Shown: positions 42,887 through 54,866 of the stretch, piece by piece
Layout of the letters: every line of letters begins with the position of its first letter
Position numbering within the stretch: position 1 is the stretch's first letter
Source of the DNA: Closterium sp. Naga37s-1
Taxonomy: Eukaryota > Streptophyta > Zygnematophyceae > Desmidiales > Closteriaceae
DNA: 64,000 nucleotides
Assembly: GCA_947471745.1 (NCBI GenBank)
Contig: CANJKZ010000431.1
Location: forward strand, 806,001 to 870,000
Reading direction: 5' to 3'
The notes under the pieces: generated by a model
Database searches by the model: none
The model's input: the letters and a program-made list of their open reading frames with translations, nothing else
Told to the model about the DNA's origin: nothing
Program-made: the position numbers and the translations under genes

Positions 42887-45436
42887 TCTAAATTCCGCGA
42901 TTGGAGGTAACAGATCCGTTTCGAACCAATAATAACTCAAATCTAATCGTTTTAGAGAGGTCGTCAGAGTTATTAATCGCTAAAGACAGGTTGACGGAAC
43001 GCGAAAGGTGAGGGAGAAGAGGGCAGGGAAGGGGCTACGCACGAAGGCGAGCTGGAGAAAGAGGGATATGCAAAGCATCGATTTCATCCTTTATTGCTGC
43101 TGCTGAGGCAGGGGAAGCAAGCAAGCATACCCTAGAGCCCAAGGAGGGCAGGCAGACACAAGGGCATCACACACAAGCTCTCAGCAGCGGTCTAATTGGA
43201 ATTCGTTAGGTTTGAATACATCTAACTTGGGTGTGGTTCGGTTGGTTAGGTGCCCAAGTGTGTGTCTGTTGTAGAGCTGGTCCCCCCAAGTGCGCCATAC
43301 GTGTACTGTGTCGCCGCGGACGGCATGCGTCCGCGCAAACCAAACCCCGGGTGCAGTGAGTTCTTCCCGAGAGAGGACAGGCGTGGAGGGGAGGCAGGGG
43401 GGGGGAGTTTCTGTTGGTGATTTTGCCGCGGCTGTTCCGCGAGCATTCTTCACTGTGAAGCGGAAGATTGAGTTGAGTTTGGGGGAGGGGGTGGGGGAAC
43501 TCCGCCTGGCCCTGGACTGTCTGGGGATAATGGGAGATCGCTATTGGCTGCTAAATCACGCACTTCGGGGAACTGAATAAGGTGAACATTCCGCCTCGAG
43601 TTCGCAATTGGGTATTGAAAAAGCTCGCGGAAGCGTGTGTGCTGTACAGTTCGCGCATCTCGGTCCTCCTGACCTGAAGCGGAGTTGGTGACTTTCTGCG
43701 ACACTTGCCTCAGATGATGGCAATGAGTCGAGTTGCACTGCGGGGCAATCCCCATGGCACAGAGAACGACAAAAGAATGGGGCGCACGAATGAACGAATT
43801 TAGTCTTGATTGCTGAAGAGATTCAGATACGGGGGGGAATGGAGTGGCTTCCCGAGGTCCCCCCATTCCCAAGATAAAACGCGGTTCGGTTGTTTGGGCT
43901 GATCCCCGCGCGCTTGGATGGGATGTCAAAATGGACACGCTGGCGGGATTCGGTTTTGTGGCAGGACCCGCCAGGCCCGAAGGAGGGATGTGATGTGCGC
44001 ACGGAAATAGCGCTTTCCTGTGTGATTTGGCTGGAAGGCGCGCACAATAACGTCAGCATGTCGCGGGTGTGGATCTGAACTGGCGTTGCTGGGTTGGCAG
44101 CAGCAGATTACTGGCTGGTAGGACGAACCATATTTCATTTTCGCACGCGTTATCTACCACGTGGTACATTGCCACACATCCACCATCCCATGGTGTCTCC
44201 GTGTAATGGAGACCAGAAACGCCCAAACATTCTGGAGAAACTGATTCAGCATACCGTCTTTTCCACGACATCCATACCCATCCTGACTAAAAAAACGTAA
44301 AGCCAGCATCTCGTTCTGAAAGTGCGTTTTGCCGGGGAGCTTTTCCACCTTCATAACGTGTTCCGTCACAAACTTCTGGAAGCCCGGAACCACCTACGTT
44401 TAATGACCGAAACGAAAGGGTACTTCATGAGGTTAGTGGGTCTTGTCATGGAAGATGAGATCACCGTGGCGGCGACAAGATCATCCACCGTCACAAGACT
44501 TGCAAGCAGCCCTGGGTGCGCAGCAAACGAATGAAACAATACCAGTTCATCTAGTGAGCAGGTCTTTCACGGGGTATTTTTAAAATCCTGATTTCCCTCC
44601 TTAAAGGCAACTCAAACTCCCTGAGCACAAGATAACTGAATCCATACTTAGACGAGCCGGCTGTACCGTCAAAGCATCCCGCCACAACAAGTACTTATAA
44701 CAACAGTTTTGCATGAGTCTGGTCTGGAAACATTCTCCACCAGTTGTGAATCAGTGAAACATCCTAGTACAAGCCACTCAAGCATCAGCCTATGGATCAG
44801 TTGTGAACTGCAAGCACGTGGCACGAAGTGGTGCCATGTGAAGTCGCTGCTTCTAGAGCTTTGCTTCTGTTGAGAACTAACAGGTGGCAACCGTTTACTA
44901 GCCCTAAATCGCGAATTCACTCCTTTGATGGATGCAAGCATTGCTGCCATTCCGAACTGTACCCACTGCCTGATGCCGCTGTAGATCGAAAAAGGCACAA
45001 CCCCGCTTCTGGAGAAGTGTCCTAAGATCCTTCTGAACCTGGAAATGGTTTGAGTTGAGATGTAGTAAACACATATATATTAAATCCATTCTTTAATGTA
45101 CCTTAGTGCGAGTCAATGGGCACTGCTACGACTACCAGCATATTCACTTTCATTTACGGCGATTTTTTATTCCGGTACTCCAAAGCTATGCAAACATACC
45201 CTATGATAAATTAACGTAATTTAGGCAATTACAAACTGTTTATATGCTGTTAAAACTAGTCACTATGAGAGTTAAAAGTCACTGATTCCTATAAGCCTCA
45301 TTCCGTATATGCTACTCTATATGCGGTTGCTACATACACTCTATTAGGCCATTCCAACCCTGAATTAAGCCAATCCACCGTTACTAGGAGTAAATCGTAA
45401 TGCCAAGTGGTATGATCCAAAAGAGTAACGTTCATG
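42887..45436. other. Intergenic between CRF and kinesin genes, no gene recognised
   Basis: About 2.5 kb containing the 5' flank of CRF and the 3' flank of the kinesin gene. Open stretches on the minus strand at 44154-44393 and 44669-44998 are 80-110 codons long, but show no family resemblance and no clear splice partners. From about 45040 the sequence becomes AT-rich with several TTTATT words (AATAAA on the gene strand), fitting the kinesin 3' end. Confidence 0.5.
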
Positions 45437-48400
45437 TCAGCTCGTGTAATTCATGGACGTCTTCGACGAAAGAACACTCTTCAGGCTGAAGCCCTTCTTT
45501 CTCCCTTCTCGTCCTGCTTCTCCTAACTCACATGCACCGTCTTCAGCGTCATTCCTCGTGTCAATCCACGCACTAAACTCCTCCAGACCAGCCATGGCTG
45601 CTGACTCCGTGCCTCCAGAGGCACCCCTGGCATCGTGCCTTCGAGGTCCTAGCACAGGAGAGCTCCAAATTCTAGGCGATCCCAACCCTCTACTGCCGCT
45701 GCCCCTGCCACCATTGCTGCTGCTGCTGCCACTGCTGCTGCTGCTCTTTTGGGTGCTGCCCATCTTGAAACTGAGAGACGCTCCTAAAAAGGGAGATCCA
45801 AGGGTCTTCTTGGCTCCACTGTTACTCACACTCCCCATCTCACTATCCTCTGTGGCATTACCCTTGCTGCTCGTGCCGTTACCATTCTTGCTGCCACTGC
45901 TCCCACCACCTAAGGGAAAGCTTCCAAAGCTGTTGCTGCGAACCAAGTGGCCTCCCATAAAAGGTGAGGAAGTACCCTTCTTTTCTGTACCACCAGCCCC
46001 ACCGTTGCTGCTGCTACCCTGGCCGCTGTGACTACTGTGGCTGCTGTGGCTGCTGCTTCTCTGGTACAGATCTCCACTCTTCCCTCCACTAAAACTGCTT
46101 ATAACATACTGTGCACTGTACAGCTCCCCGCTCTTCCGAAAGTCGTGGTGCGTGCCATGCCCTCCCCCACCACCACCACCACCACCACCACTCTTCCGCA
46201 TGAGAATGCTGCTGACAATGCTGCGGCGCCTGCTGTGGGAGTCTTCAGTGCAAGCATCCTCCGCCCCTGTGTTGAGATCCAGGTGGTCTGGAAAGTCTGG
46301 TGGTACATGCAGGTCGCTAAAAGGCTCAAACATTGTGTGACCGTTTGTACCCATGCTAGTTCCAGACATCGCATAGCTGCTTCTTCTCTCCTCCTCGCTG
46401 CTGCCTTGCCCCCATGCATTCACACCAGCAACACCTTTGCCGTCTAAATGAGCTGTCCTCTGGTTTCCTGTCTCAGCACCTGCTCCCTTTCCACCACTGC
46501 CCTCCTCACTGCTGCTTCCACCTACCACGCCCGCTCCTCCTCCTCCTCCTCCTCCTCCTCCTCCTCCTCCTCCTCCTCCTCCTCCTCCTCCTCCTCCTCC
46601 TCCTCCTCCTCCTCCTCCTCCTCCTCCTCCTCCTCCTCCTCTTTCTCCCCATTCTGCTGCCCACCCTTCACCTTCCCCAGCAGCTGCTTCTCCCCCTGCA
46701 TCTGCTTTGGGTTTGGATGGCAAGAAATGGCGGCGTCTGAAGCTCTGCCCCATCTTCACGGACCCTCTCAGGCGGGTCAGCATTGCTGCTGCAGACGCCA
46801 CTGCTCCAGGGGCCATCCTCCCTCGGCTGCCGTTGCTGCTGTCACTGTTGTTCTTCTTGTGGTTGCTGCTGCCGCCGCCACTGCCGCCGCTGTTGCTGGT
46901 ACCGCTGGTGTACATGTCGTAACTATCACCAACGCTGGTCCCTAAGATGCTCTTGGTGCTTCCCCCCTCTAAGTTAGTTCCCCATTCTGTGGCCTCACCC
47001 CTTGGTTCACTCTCTTCCTCCTCTCCCTCCTCCTCTTCCTCCTTATCTCCCTCCCCTTCTTCCTCCTGTCCCTCCTCCTCTTCCTCCTCATCCTCTCTCT
47101 CCTCATCGCTCTCCTCCCCTACCTCGCTTTCCTCCTCCTCCTCTCTCTCCTCCCCGCTCTCCTCCTCTACCTCCTCCTCTTCCTCATCCTCCACTGCCCC
47201 CTCCTCTCCCTCCTCTTCCTCTACCAGCTCCACCACCTCCTCTATCTCCCCACTTACATAAGCACCTCTCTTATTTCCCATTCCCATGTGGCCCCGTGAT
47301 TGCTGATTGGTGTTCACGCCGATACCAGCACTTAAAACAGAGCAAGCCCCAAGGGAAATTCCCGTGTTACCCTTCGTGCCTACTCCACCCATTCCTCCCA
47401 CGGCTCCCATTCCTCCTGCTGATACAAACGCACCCCCAAGGCCAGCAATCTTAGCAGCTGACACCATCGAAGATGGAAGCACCACCTCTGCTGCCTCTGC
47501 TGACCCCCCTGCTGCTGCCTGTGCTACTACTGCCTGTGCTACTACTGCCTGTGCTGATGGTGCTGCTGTCTGTGCTCCTCTCTGCACTGCTGCCGCCGCC
47601 ATCTCTCCGATCCCATCGAATTCAGCAGCAGCAGCAGCAGCAGTAGCAGCACGAGCGGCACCGGCACCAACAACGACAGCAGAAGCAGCAGCGGCTGCCA
47701 CAGCTGCCGCAATCAGAGGGTCAGCAGCAGCAGGCGAGTGTGAGAGAGGGAGGGGCTTGGTGTGGGAGAGAATGGAGCGAGCAGCGAGGGCAGGAGGGGC
47801 CCGAGAGGAGGAGAGGCGTGGGGAGCTTGGTAGACGCATGAAGCCTGCAGTCTTGCTGCAAGCAGTTGTGGAGTCAGGAGCTGTGGTGCTAGGAGTTGTG
47901 GTGTTACCAGTGGTGGTGCCAGCAGTGGTGCTCGTAACAGTGCTCACAGCCGCTCCTGCAGTTGAGCTACTAGCCTTGCTCCCAACAGTGGTGACAACGT
48001 AATTACTGCTGCTAAGAGTGCACCCCCTTTCGCCACTTCCTCCCTCCGCCTCCACACTAATCCCCTCCTCTCCACAGGTCTCCCCCTCCTCCCTCTCAAG
48101 ACCCGCCCAAGAGCACAGGAACGGGTTGCTGTTGGAACGAGGAATGCAGCTGCTGCCACGCTCAGCAGTCAGGGACTGCTCGGGCATCTCTGTACTGGTC
48201 TCACTTCCCTGTAAGGCGTCCTCAAAGGGCTCCGCTGTGGTGCCCTTCAGTTCCAGCAAAGGCTCTTCAAAGCTGATCGGGAATGGCTTTTCAGCCGACT
48301 CAAAAGTCATCTCCTCTGTCTGAATGGCGGTGTGATTCAGTAGGGAACTTTCAGTACTGTCACTGTGTTCCTGTAAGGGTTCCTCAAAACCATGCAGGAA

Positions 48401-51400
48401 TGGATTAAAGCGAGAGAACCCCAGGCTTGCTGGAGCTGCTGTAACTACGTCAACAGCAGCAGCAAGTGGGGCATCAGCTGAGGCGTCACTTGGGGCGTCA
48501 GGTGGGGCAGTGAGGAACGGATTCCATGGCTGGTCCATGCACATCGTTGCAGGCAGGGGGAAAGCAGAAGCGGTGCTATCATCGCCACTGGCTGTTTCAG
48601 GCAGGGGGCAGGCGGGAATGGCATCACCAGCTTTTATTGCAGGGCAAGCAGGCGAAATGGTCAGGTGCAGAGAGAGAGGGCGAGTGGAGTGAGAGGGAGA
48701 GGGAGAGGCAGTGGGGGAGGCGGTAGGAGTGACGAAAGGAGATTCTGCTCCTTGGTTCTTGATAGGAGTTGCAACGGCGCCTTGAGATTGCAAGGTAGAG
48801 ATCAGCTTCTCACATGCCTCCTCACGCACCTCCTCACCCGCCTCCTCACCCCCCTCCTCACATGCCTCCTCACCCACTTCCACACACCACTTTACACACG
48901 CCTCCAATGCTGCTTCTTCACCTATCCCTTCTCCTGCCCCTGCTCCTGTTTCTGGGCCTGCCTCTCCCCCGTTTTCTGCTTCTGCTATGCGGTCTTCTTC
49001 TCTTTCCACTTCTGATTGTGCTGAGATCCCATCCTCTTCCCCTGACCCAGTGTGTGCCTCTGTTATCTCTGTCTCTGCCTCTGATTTCTTTTCCTCCTTT
49101 TCACCCCATTCCACCTCCTCTTCTCGACTCTCCCTCTCAGCCCTTTCCTTTTCAACCACCACCTCAGCCAACTCTTTCATCAACCATTCCACATGCTCCT
49201 CCAATTGCCTCCTCTCCTCCTCGCCATCCCTCAACATCCCTCTCAACCCCTTGACCTCCTCCCTTACCGCATTCACCTCCCCTCTCCCCCTCTCCTTCGC
49301 CTCCACCGCATCAGCCAATTCTCCCATAAGCCTCTCCACACGCCCCTCCGCCTGCCTCCTCACCTCTTCACCTTCCCGCATCTTCCCTCGCAATCTCCTA
49401 ACCTCCTCTCTTATTGCATTCACTACCCTTCTCTCCCCGTCCCTCTCCGCCATCTCTTCTGCCAGCTCCTTCATAAGCCATTCTAAATGCTCCTCCGCAT
49501 GCCCCTTCTCCTCCTCCCTCACTCGTAGCCTCCCCCGCAAGTCCTCTAGTCCGATTCTCATTGCCTCCACTTCACCTCTCCCTCTCTCCTTCTCCTCCAC
49601 AGCCCTTGCCAGCTCAGCAACCTTAGCATCCAGCTCAGCCACCTTACTTGCCAGCTCAGCCTTGAGCACCACAATCTCCTTCTCAGTCTGCCGAACCTGC
49701 TCCTCTGCCTTGATCAGCTGCTGCTCCAGTCCCCGAACCTGCTCCGTTGCCTCGGTTGCCTTCTCCTCTGCCTGGAAAAGCTGCAGCTGCAACTGATACC
49801 GAGCCTGCTTCCAAGCCTTCTCCCAAACCTGTTCCCAGACCTGTTCCCGGGCTTGTTCCTGAGCCTGCTCCCGAGCCTGCTCCTGAGCCTGCAGAATCAT
49901 CATGCTGCTATCTAGAACCTGTCCCACTAGGCCCACCACCATCGCCTCTACCTCCTCCTGCCTCCTCCTCAGCCACTCGCTCCCTGCTGGCCCTCCATTC
50001 CAAAGTTCGATCTGCGGCAATTCATCTTGCGTTTCATTCAGAAGTTCACTCCACGGCTCAATCTGCGGTTCGTTCTGAAGCTCATTCTGCAGTTCCTCCT
50101 GCGCTTCACCCTGAAGCTCACCCGCCAGTTCACCCGACACCAAACATTCCTCCGCTTGCTGCCTGTCTCCTCCAAACTGCTGCTCCTTCTGCTGTGATCG
50201 GTTCTCCGTCACCATTGACCCTTGAGACACCTCAAGAGCTGTCTCCTGTGTTTGATCCACCCTCAACATCGCATCATCCAGCATCTCACACACCAAAGCC
50301 ACCACTACCTCCTCCACATCCCTTATCCCTGGTGATCCCCTCATTCCCTTCGCCTCTCCCACTCTCCTCTCTCCATTCTTCGTCTCTTCCTCCTCCCGCT
50401 TTTCCCCCACCTCCGCCTCCCCCCCCTCCTCTTCCCTCTCCTCCTCACTCCTTCCCATATCCCTCGCCCGTTCCTCTGCTTCTACCAGCGCAGCCCCAGC
50501 AGCAGCAGCCTTCCTCTCAGCCTCTACAGCCCTCCCCCTCGCCTCCTCTGCTCCCTTCTCCGCCTCCTCCCTCCCCCGCACAGCAACTCTCGCTCTCTCT
50601 TCTGCCCCTTCCACTGCAGCCAACGCCTCACTCGCTCTCCCCTCCGCCTTCTGCTGCTCGTCCTTCGCTCCTCTCGCCCTCTCCTCTGCTTCCTCCGCAG
50701 CCCTCTCACTCCTCCGCACTCTCTCTGTCAACTCCTTCACTCTCTCCCCTGCCGCCCGCACACACTCCCTCGTCACTTCACACTCCATCCGAACCACCTC
50801 TTCTGCCTCTCTCGCTGTCTCCACCTCCCCTTCTAGCTCCTCCACTCGCCCTTCTGCAGCTTCGGACCGAGCCTCAGCTTCGGCAAGCTTGGCACGTGCC
50901 CGAACCAGCAGCTTTTCTGCTTCCTCCGCCTTCCGCTCCTCCACCTCCAGAACAGCTTCAAGCTCATTCAACTCTTCCCTCAACCCTTCAATCTTAACCT
51001 TCAATATAATCACTTGCTCCTCTGCTTCTTTCACCCTCTCATTTGCATCTTCTGCCTTCTTTGCTTCCACCTCGGCTTGCGCCCAAACCTCCGCTAACTC
51101 GCTCTCCATTTTCTCTGCCTCTTTCCGAGCCTCTTCCCGAGCCTGCTCTTGGACGCACTTCACCTCCCGAGCCACCCGAGCCTCAGCTTCGGCAGCAGCA
51201 GCCTCGGCCCTCACAGCCCTCGCCTCCTCCCTCTCCCTCCTCTCCCTCTCCTCCCTCTCCCTCTTCCTCAACCCCTCACACTCCCTTCTCAACTCCCCAC
51301 ACTCGCCCTTCAACACATTACACTCCTCACTCAACCTCTCAGCTTCAAAAGTCACCAACCCCAGCCACTCCGCCTCTTCCTCCTTTGCAGCCTTCCTCAC

Positions 51401-54400
51401 CTCAGCCCTCAGATCCGCCATTCTCCTTTCCAGCATCGCTTTCTCCCCTGCCAAAGCCCGTTCAGCAGCAAAAGCTCTCTCTTCTGCAAGCCTCTTTTCC
51501 TGCAGCATGCCTGCCACTGCCTGCTCCTCCGCCCTTTCAACTTCCGCCCTGATTCTCTCCGCAACCCCTGCTGCTTTCTCTGCTTTCTCTTCAGCTGCTG
51601 CAAGCTTTTTCTCCCAAGCCTCCGCTTCCTCTTTCAGTTTTGCTTCCCATGCGTCCCGTACCTCTTTCAGCCTCCCTTCCCAAACCTCCCCTTCCTCTCT
51701 AAGACTCCTCTCCCACATCTCCCGTTCCCCTGCCCAGTTCCTCTCCCGTTTTTCCACTTCCGCTGTCAACTCATGATTCCAGCTATAACGTTCATGCGCC
51801 ACCCGTCTATCCTTCGCCCTCCCTTCCTCCTCCCACGAGCTCTTCTCCTTCTCCCAATGCTGCCTTTCAGCTTCAAACTGCCTCTCATACTCTGCCCGCT
51901 CCATCCCGAACCTCTTTTCCATCTCAGCTAAAGTCATCCGAGCCTCCTGCTCAGCCTCGGCAAGCTGCGTCCGAACCACCCTCACCTGCTCCTGCTCCGA
52001 GGCTTGCCGTGCCACAGCAGCCGCCATTGCTTCGGCAGCCGCTGATGCCAGCTCTGAACGAAGTGCCCGAACCTCTGCCTCAGCCTCGGCAGCCCGAACC
52101 TCTGCCAAACCCAAGCGCTCAACACTACCATCTGCCCGTCGCATCTCTCTCTCCCTTTTCTCCTCCGCCTCTGCTGCCCGTCTCTCTGCCCCCGCTGCTT
52201 TCTTCTCAGCTTCCGCTACTCTCCTCTCTGCTTCTGCTGCCCGTCTCTCTGCCTCAGGTGCCCGCTTCTCTGCCTCTACTGCTCTCTCCAAAGCCTTCCT
52301 AGCTCGCGCAATAGCCTCCTCCGCCTTTTTACTCTCCCTCTCTGCCCTCTTGGTTGCCTCAGCCACGGCCCTATCTGCCTCTCTCTTAACTCGCTTGATC
52401 TCATCCATTCGTGCCGCTCCAAAGGCTGCTGTTCCCCCACCTCCGCCCGACTGCCTTCTAACACCACTGCTGCCAAAGCTACCAGCACCAGCAGCAGCAC
52501 CAGCAGCAGCGCCATGCCCACGGCCGGTTTTCTCATGGGACTTTCTCAGAGCATCCACCTGCTCCTTTGATTTTGCTGACTCCTCCTTTGCCGCCGCCAG
52601 CTCAGCGCTCAGCCGCGCGATCTCCGACGTGGCGCTGTCCAGGTCAGCACGCAGCGCTGCACAGTCAGCACGCAGAGCAGCGCACGCTGCCTCGCTTTCA
52701 TCCGCCCGTTGCCTCTCGGATTCCAAGGATAGCCTTGTTGCTTCTAGAGTCTGCTGGGTTGACTGCAGGTCTGACTGGGTGCTTTCTAGTGACGCCTTTA
52801 ACTGCGTGTTGGCCTCCTCGAGAGATACCAGATTTTGTTCCAGGGCCTGGGAGCAGTGAAGATAAAACAGAGGACGACGAGGGAAACGAGAGAAGAGGGA
52901 AAATGTTTTTGAGTCGACTCAACAATCCTTTAATTGGGAGTTGGCCTCCTCTAGAGATGCTAGATTCTGTTCCAGTGCATGGGAGCAGTGAACAGGGAAA
53001 AGAGTAGGATGAGGGTATGAGGGAAAAGAGGGGAAATGGAGGAAACGAGCAAAACCAGGGGATGCGATAATCAATCAACTGTTCGGGCACCTTGAACACT
53101 GAAGACCCTAAGAGGGAGAGCAGAAGGGGGGGTGAGGTGCAGTCACACGCAGACCATCTCCTAGCAAGAGGTGGAATAGAGAAAGGCCACTCCAGACAGA
53201 TGGAACATCTGCCAAGCGAGGGGAGAGAATCATGTGCATATTTCTGTCTGTCCCACTAGCTAGTGCAGTTTTAAATTTCTCTCCCACTACCATCCTGGCA
53301 CTCGCATCATATTTCTGTCCTTTAAAATTCTCTCCCACTAGCATCCTGGCACTCGCACCTGCAGCTCTTTTCTGCGGTGATGGAGAGGATGGGCAGCTGA
53401 GGCGGGCACCCCCGCTACCTTTTCAGAAGCACCCACCTGTTTTTTTTTCCCTTGCCTTTTGAGCCGACCAAGGGCCCACCTGAAGTTCCTCCGCTGTGAT
53501 GGCAAACGGGGAGGGCAGCACCCTAGCCAGCTCCGACTGGAAAAGAGACCCTTCTTATTCAACTCGAGACACCCACCTGCAGCTCTTCTGCTGTGATGGG
53601 CAGAGGGGGCGGCACCCTAGCTAGTTCTGCCTGCAGGAGAGACACGTGCTGCCTCAGCCGCCGCACCTCCTCTGCATCCACCGTTCCCAGCCGGTTCACC
53701 GTCGGTCGGTTGCAGATGTTGCGCGCGCGATTGGCGTAGCGAAGGGTGTTGAGAGACTCCTCTACGTTCGAGTCCGTGGGGCTCACACAGGCTGTGGAAA
53801 CGGGAAAGGACACTCCACAGGCGCTATGAGAAGGAGGCGAGTTGACATAGTGAAATGGTGCTGAGACTCTCCTCTGAATTAGTGCCACTGGGACTCACAC
53901 AGGAACAAGAAGAGGAAGGATGCGCGTAGAGGGAAAAAACGGAAACACAAGAGCTTCAAACAAGGGAAAGACAAGATGGAAGTGCAGGGACAATACGGGG
54001 AGGGGAAGGGGGATTGGGTCCAGGGGAGGGGGTTCGAATTCGAGCTTTGAGCTCTCCGTGGCATGGGAGAGCGCCTAGGGGGGAGTGAAACTGTTGAGGG
54101 TGAATTCAAACCAGTAGACTCTTATTAGGGTTTAGGAAAATAAGAAGCCTTTGGCACAGCGACGTGATTCAGCCTATGGGCGCTCACCTATCATGACAGT
54201 GCGGCTATTCCCTCCAAGAGAATCCTGCATCAGACAATAATGAGGATAATGGGGCAGCCACGGGCACAAGAGGATGGGATGAGGATGAGGATGGGGATGG
54301 GTCTGAGGTTGACTGGATCTTATTTCGCTGACCAGATAATTCACTGGACGAACTGGTTTTTGAGAATTCTCAAAAACCAGCTGGGATGGGATGAGGATGA

Positions 54401-54820
54401 GGATGGGACTGAGGTTGACTGGGCCTTATTTCGCTGACCAGATGATTCACATTCACTGGACAAATGGAAGCGTGATGATGAGATCTGTCTGTGTGCAGGA
54501 AGCAATGAAGCGATTGGTATTAAAGCAAGCAAGCTCAAGTAGAGACGTCTTGCACTCCCCACACCTGCAACAGCCGCGTCAGCTTGCTGTCCCAATACGG
54601 CACGCACGTGCATGGGGATCAGCGCTGCTGCAAACCCCGCTGAAGAGATGCTTGTGATATGCAAATTACATGCACCATCACCCACACACGCACACGCACA
54701 GACGCACCTGCAACAGCCGCGTCAGCTTGCTGTCCCAAAACGGCACGTGCACAGGAATCAATGCCGCCGTGAACCCCGCTGAAGCGATGCATGTGATCAA
54801 CAAGCTCCACCCAGCATCAG

Positions 54821-54866
<46 letters not shown>

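Noticed and set aside
44154..44998. Two minus-strand open stretches that could be exons of another gene
   Set aside because: No motif, no start/stop or splice arrangement that makes sense, and no resemblance to known proteins I could name.
48600..51950. Pro/Ser/Leu-rich open frames on the plus strand
   Set aside because: Antisense shadow of the Glu/Arg/Ala coiled-coil exon of the kinesin, whose coiled-coil heptads are far more protein-like.
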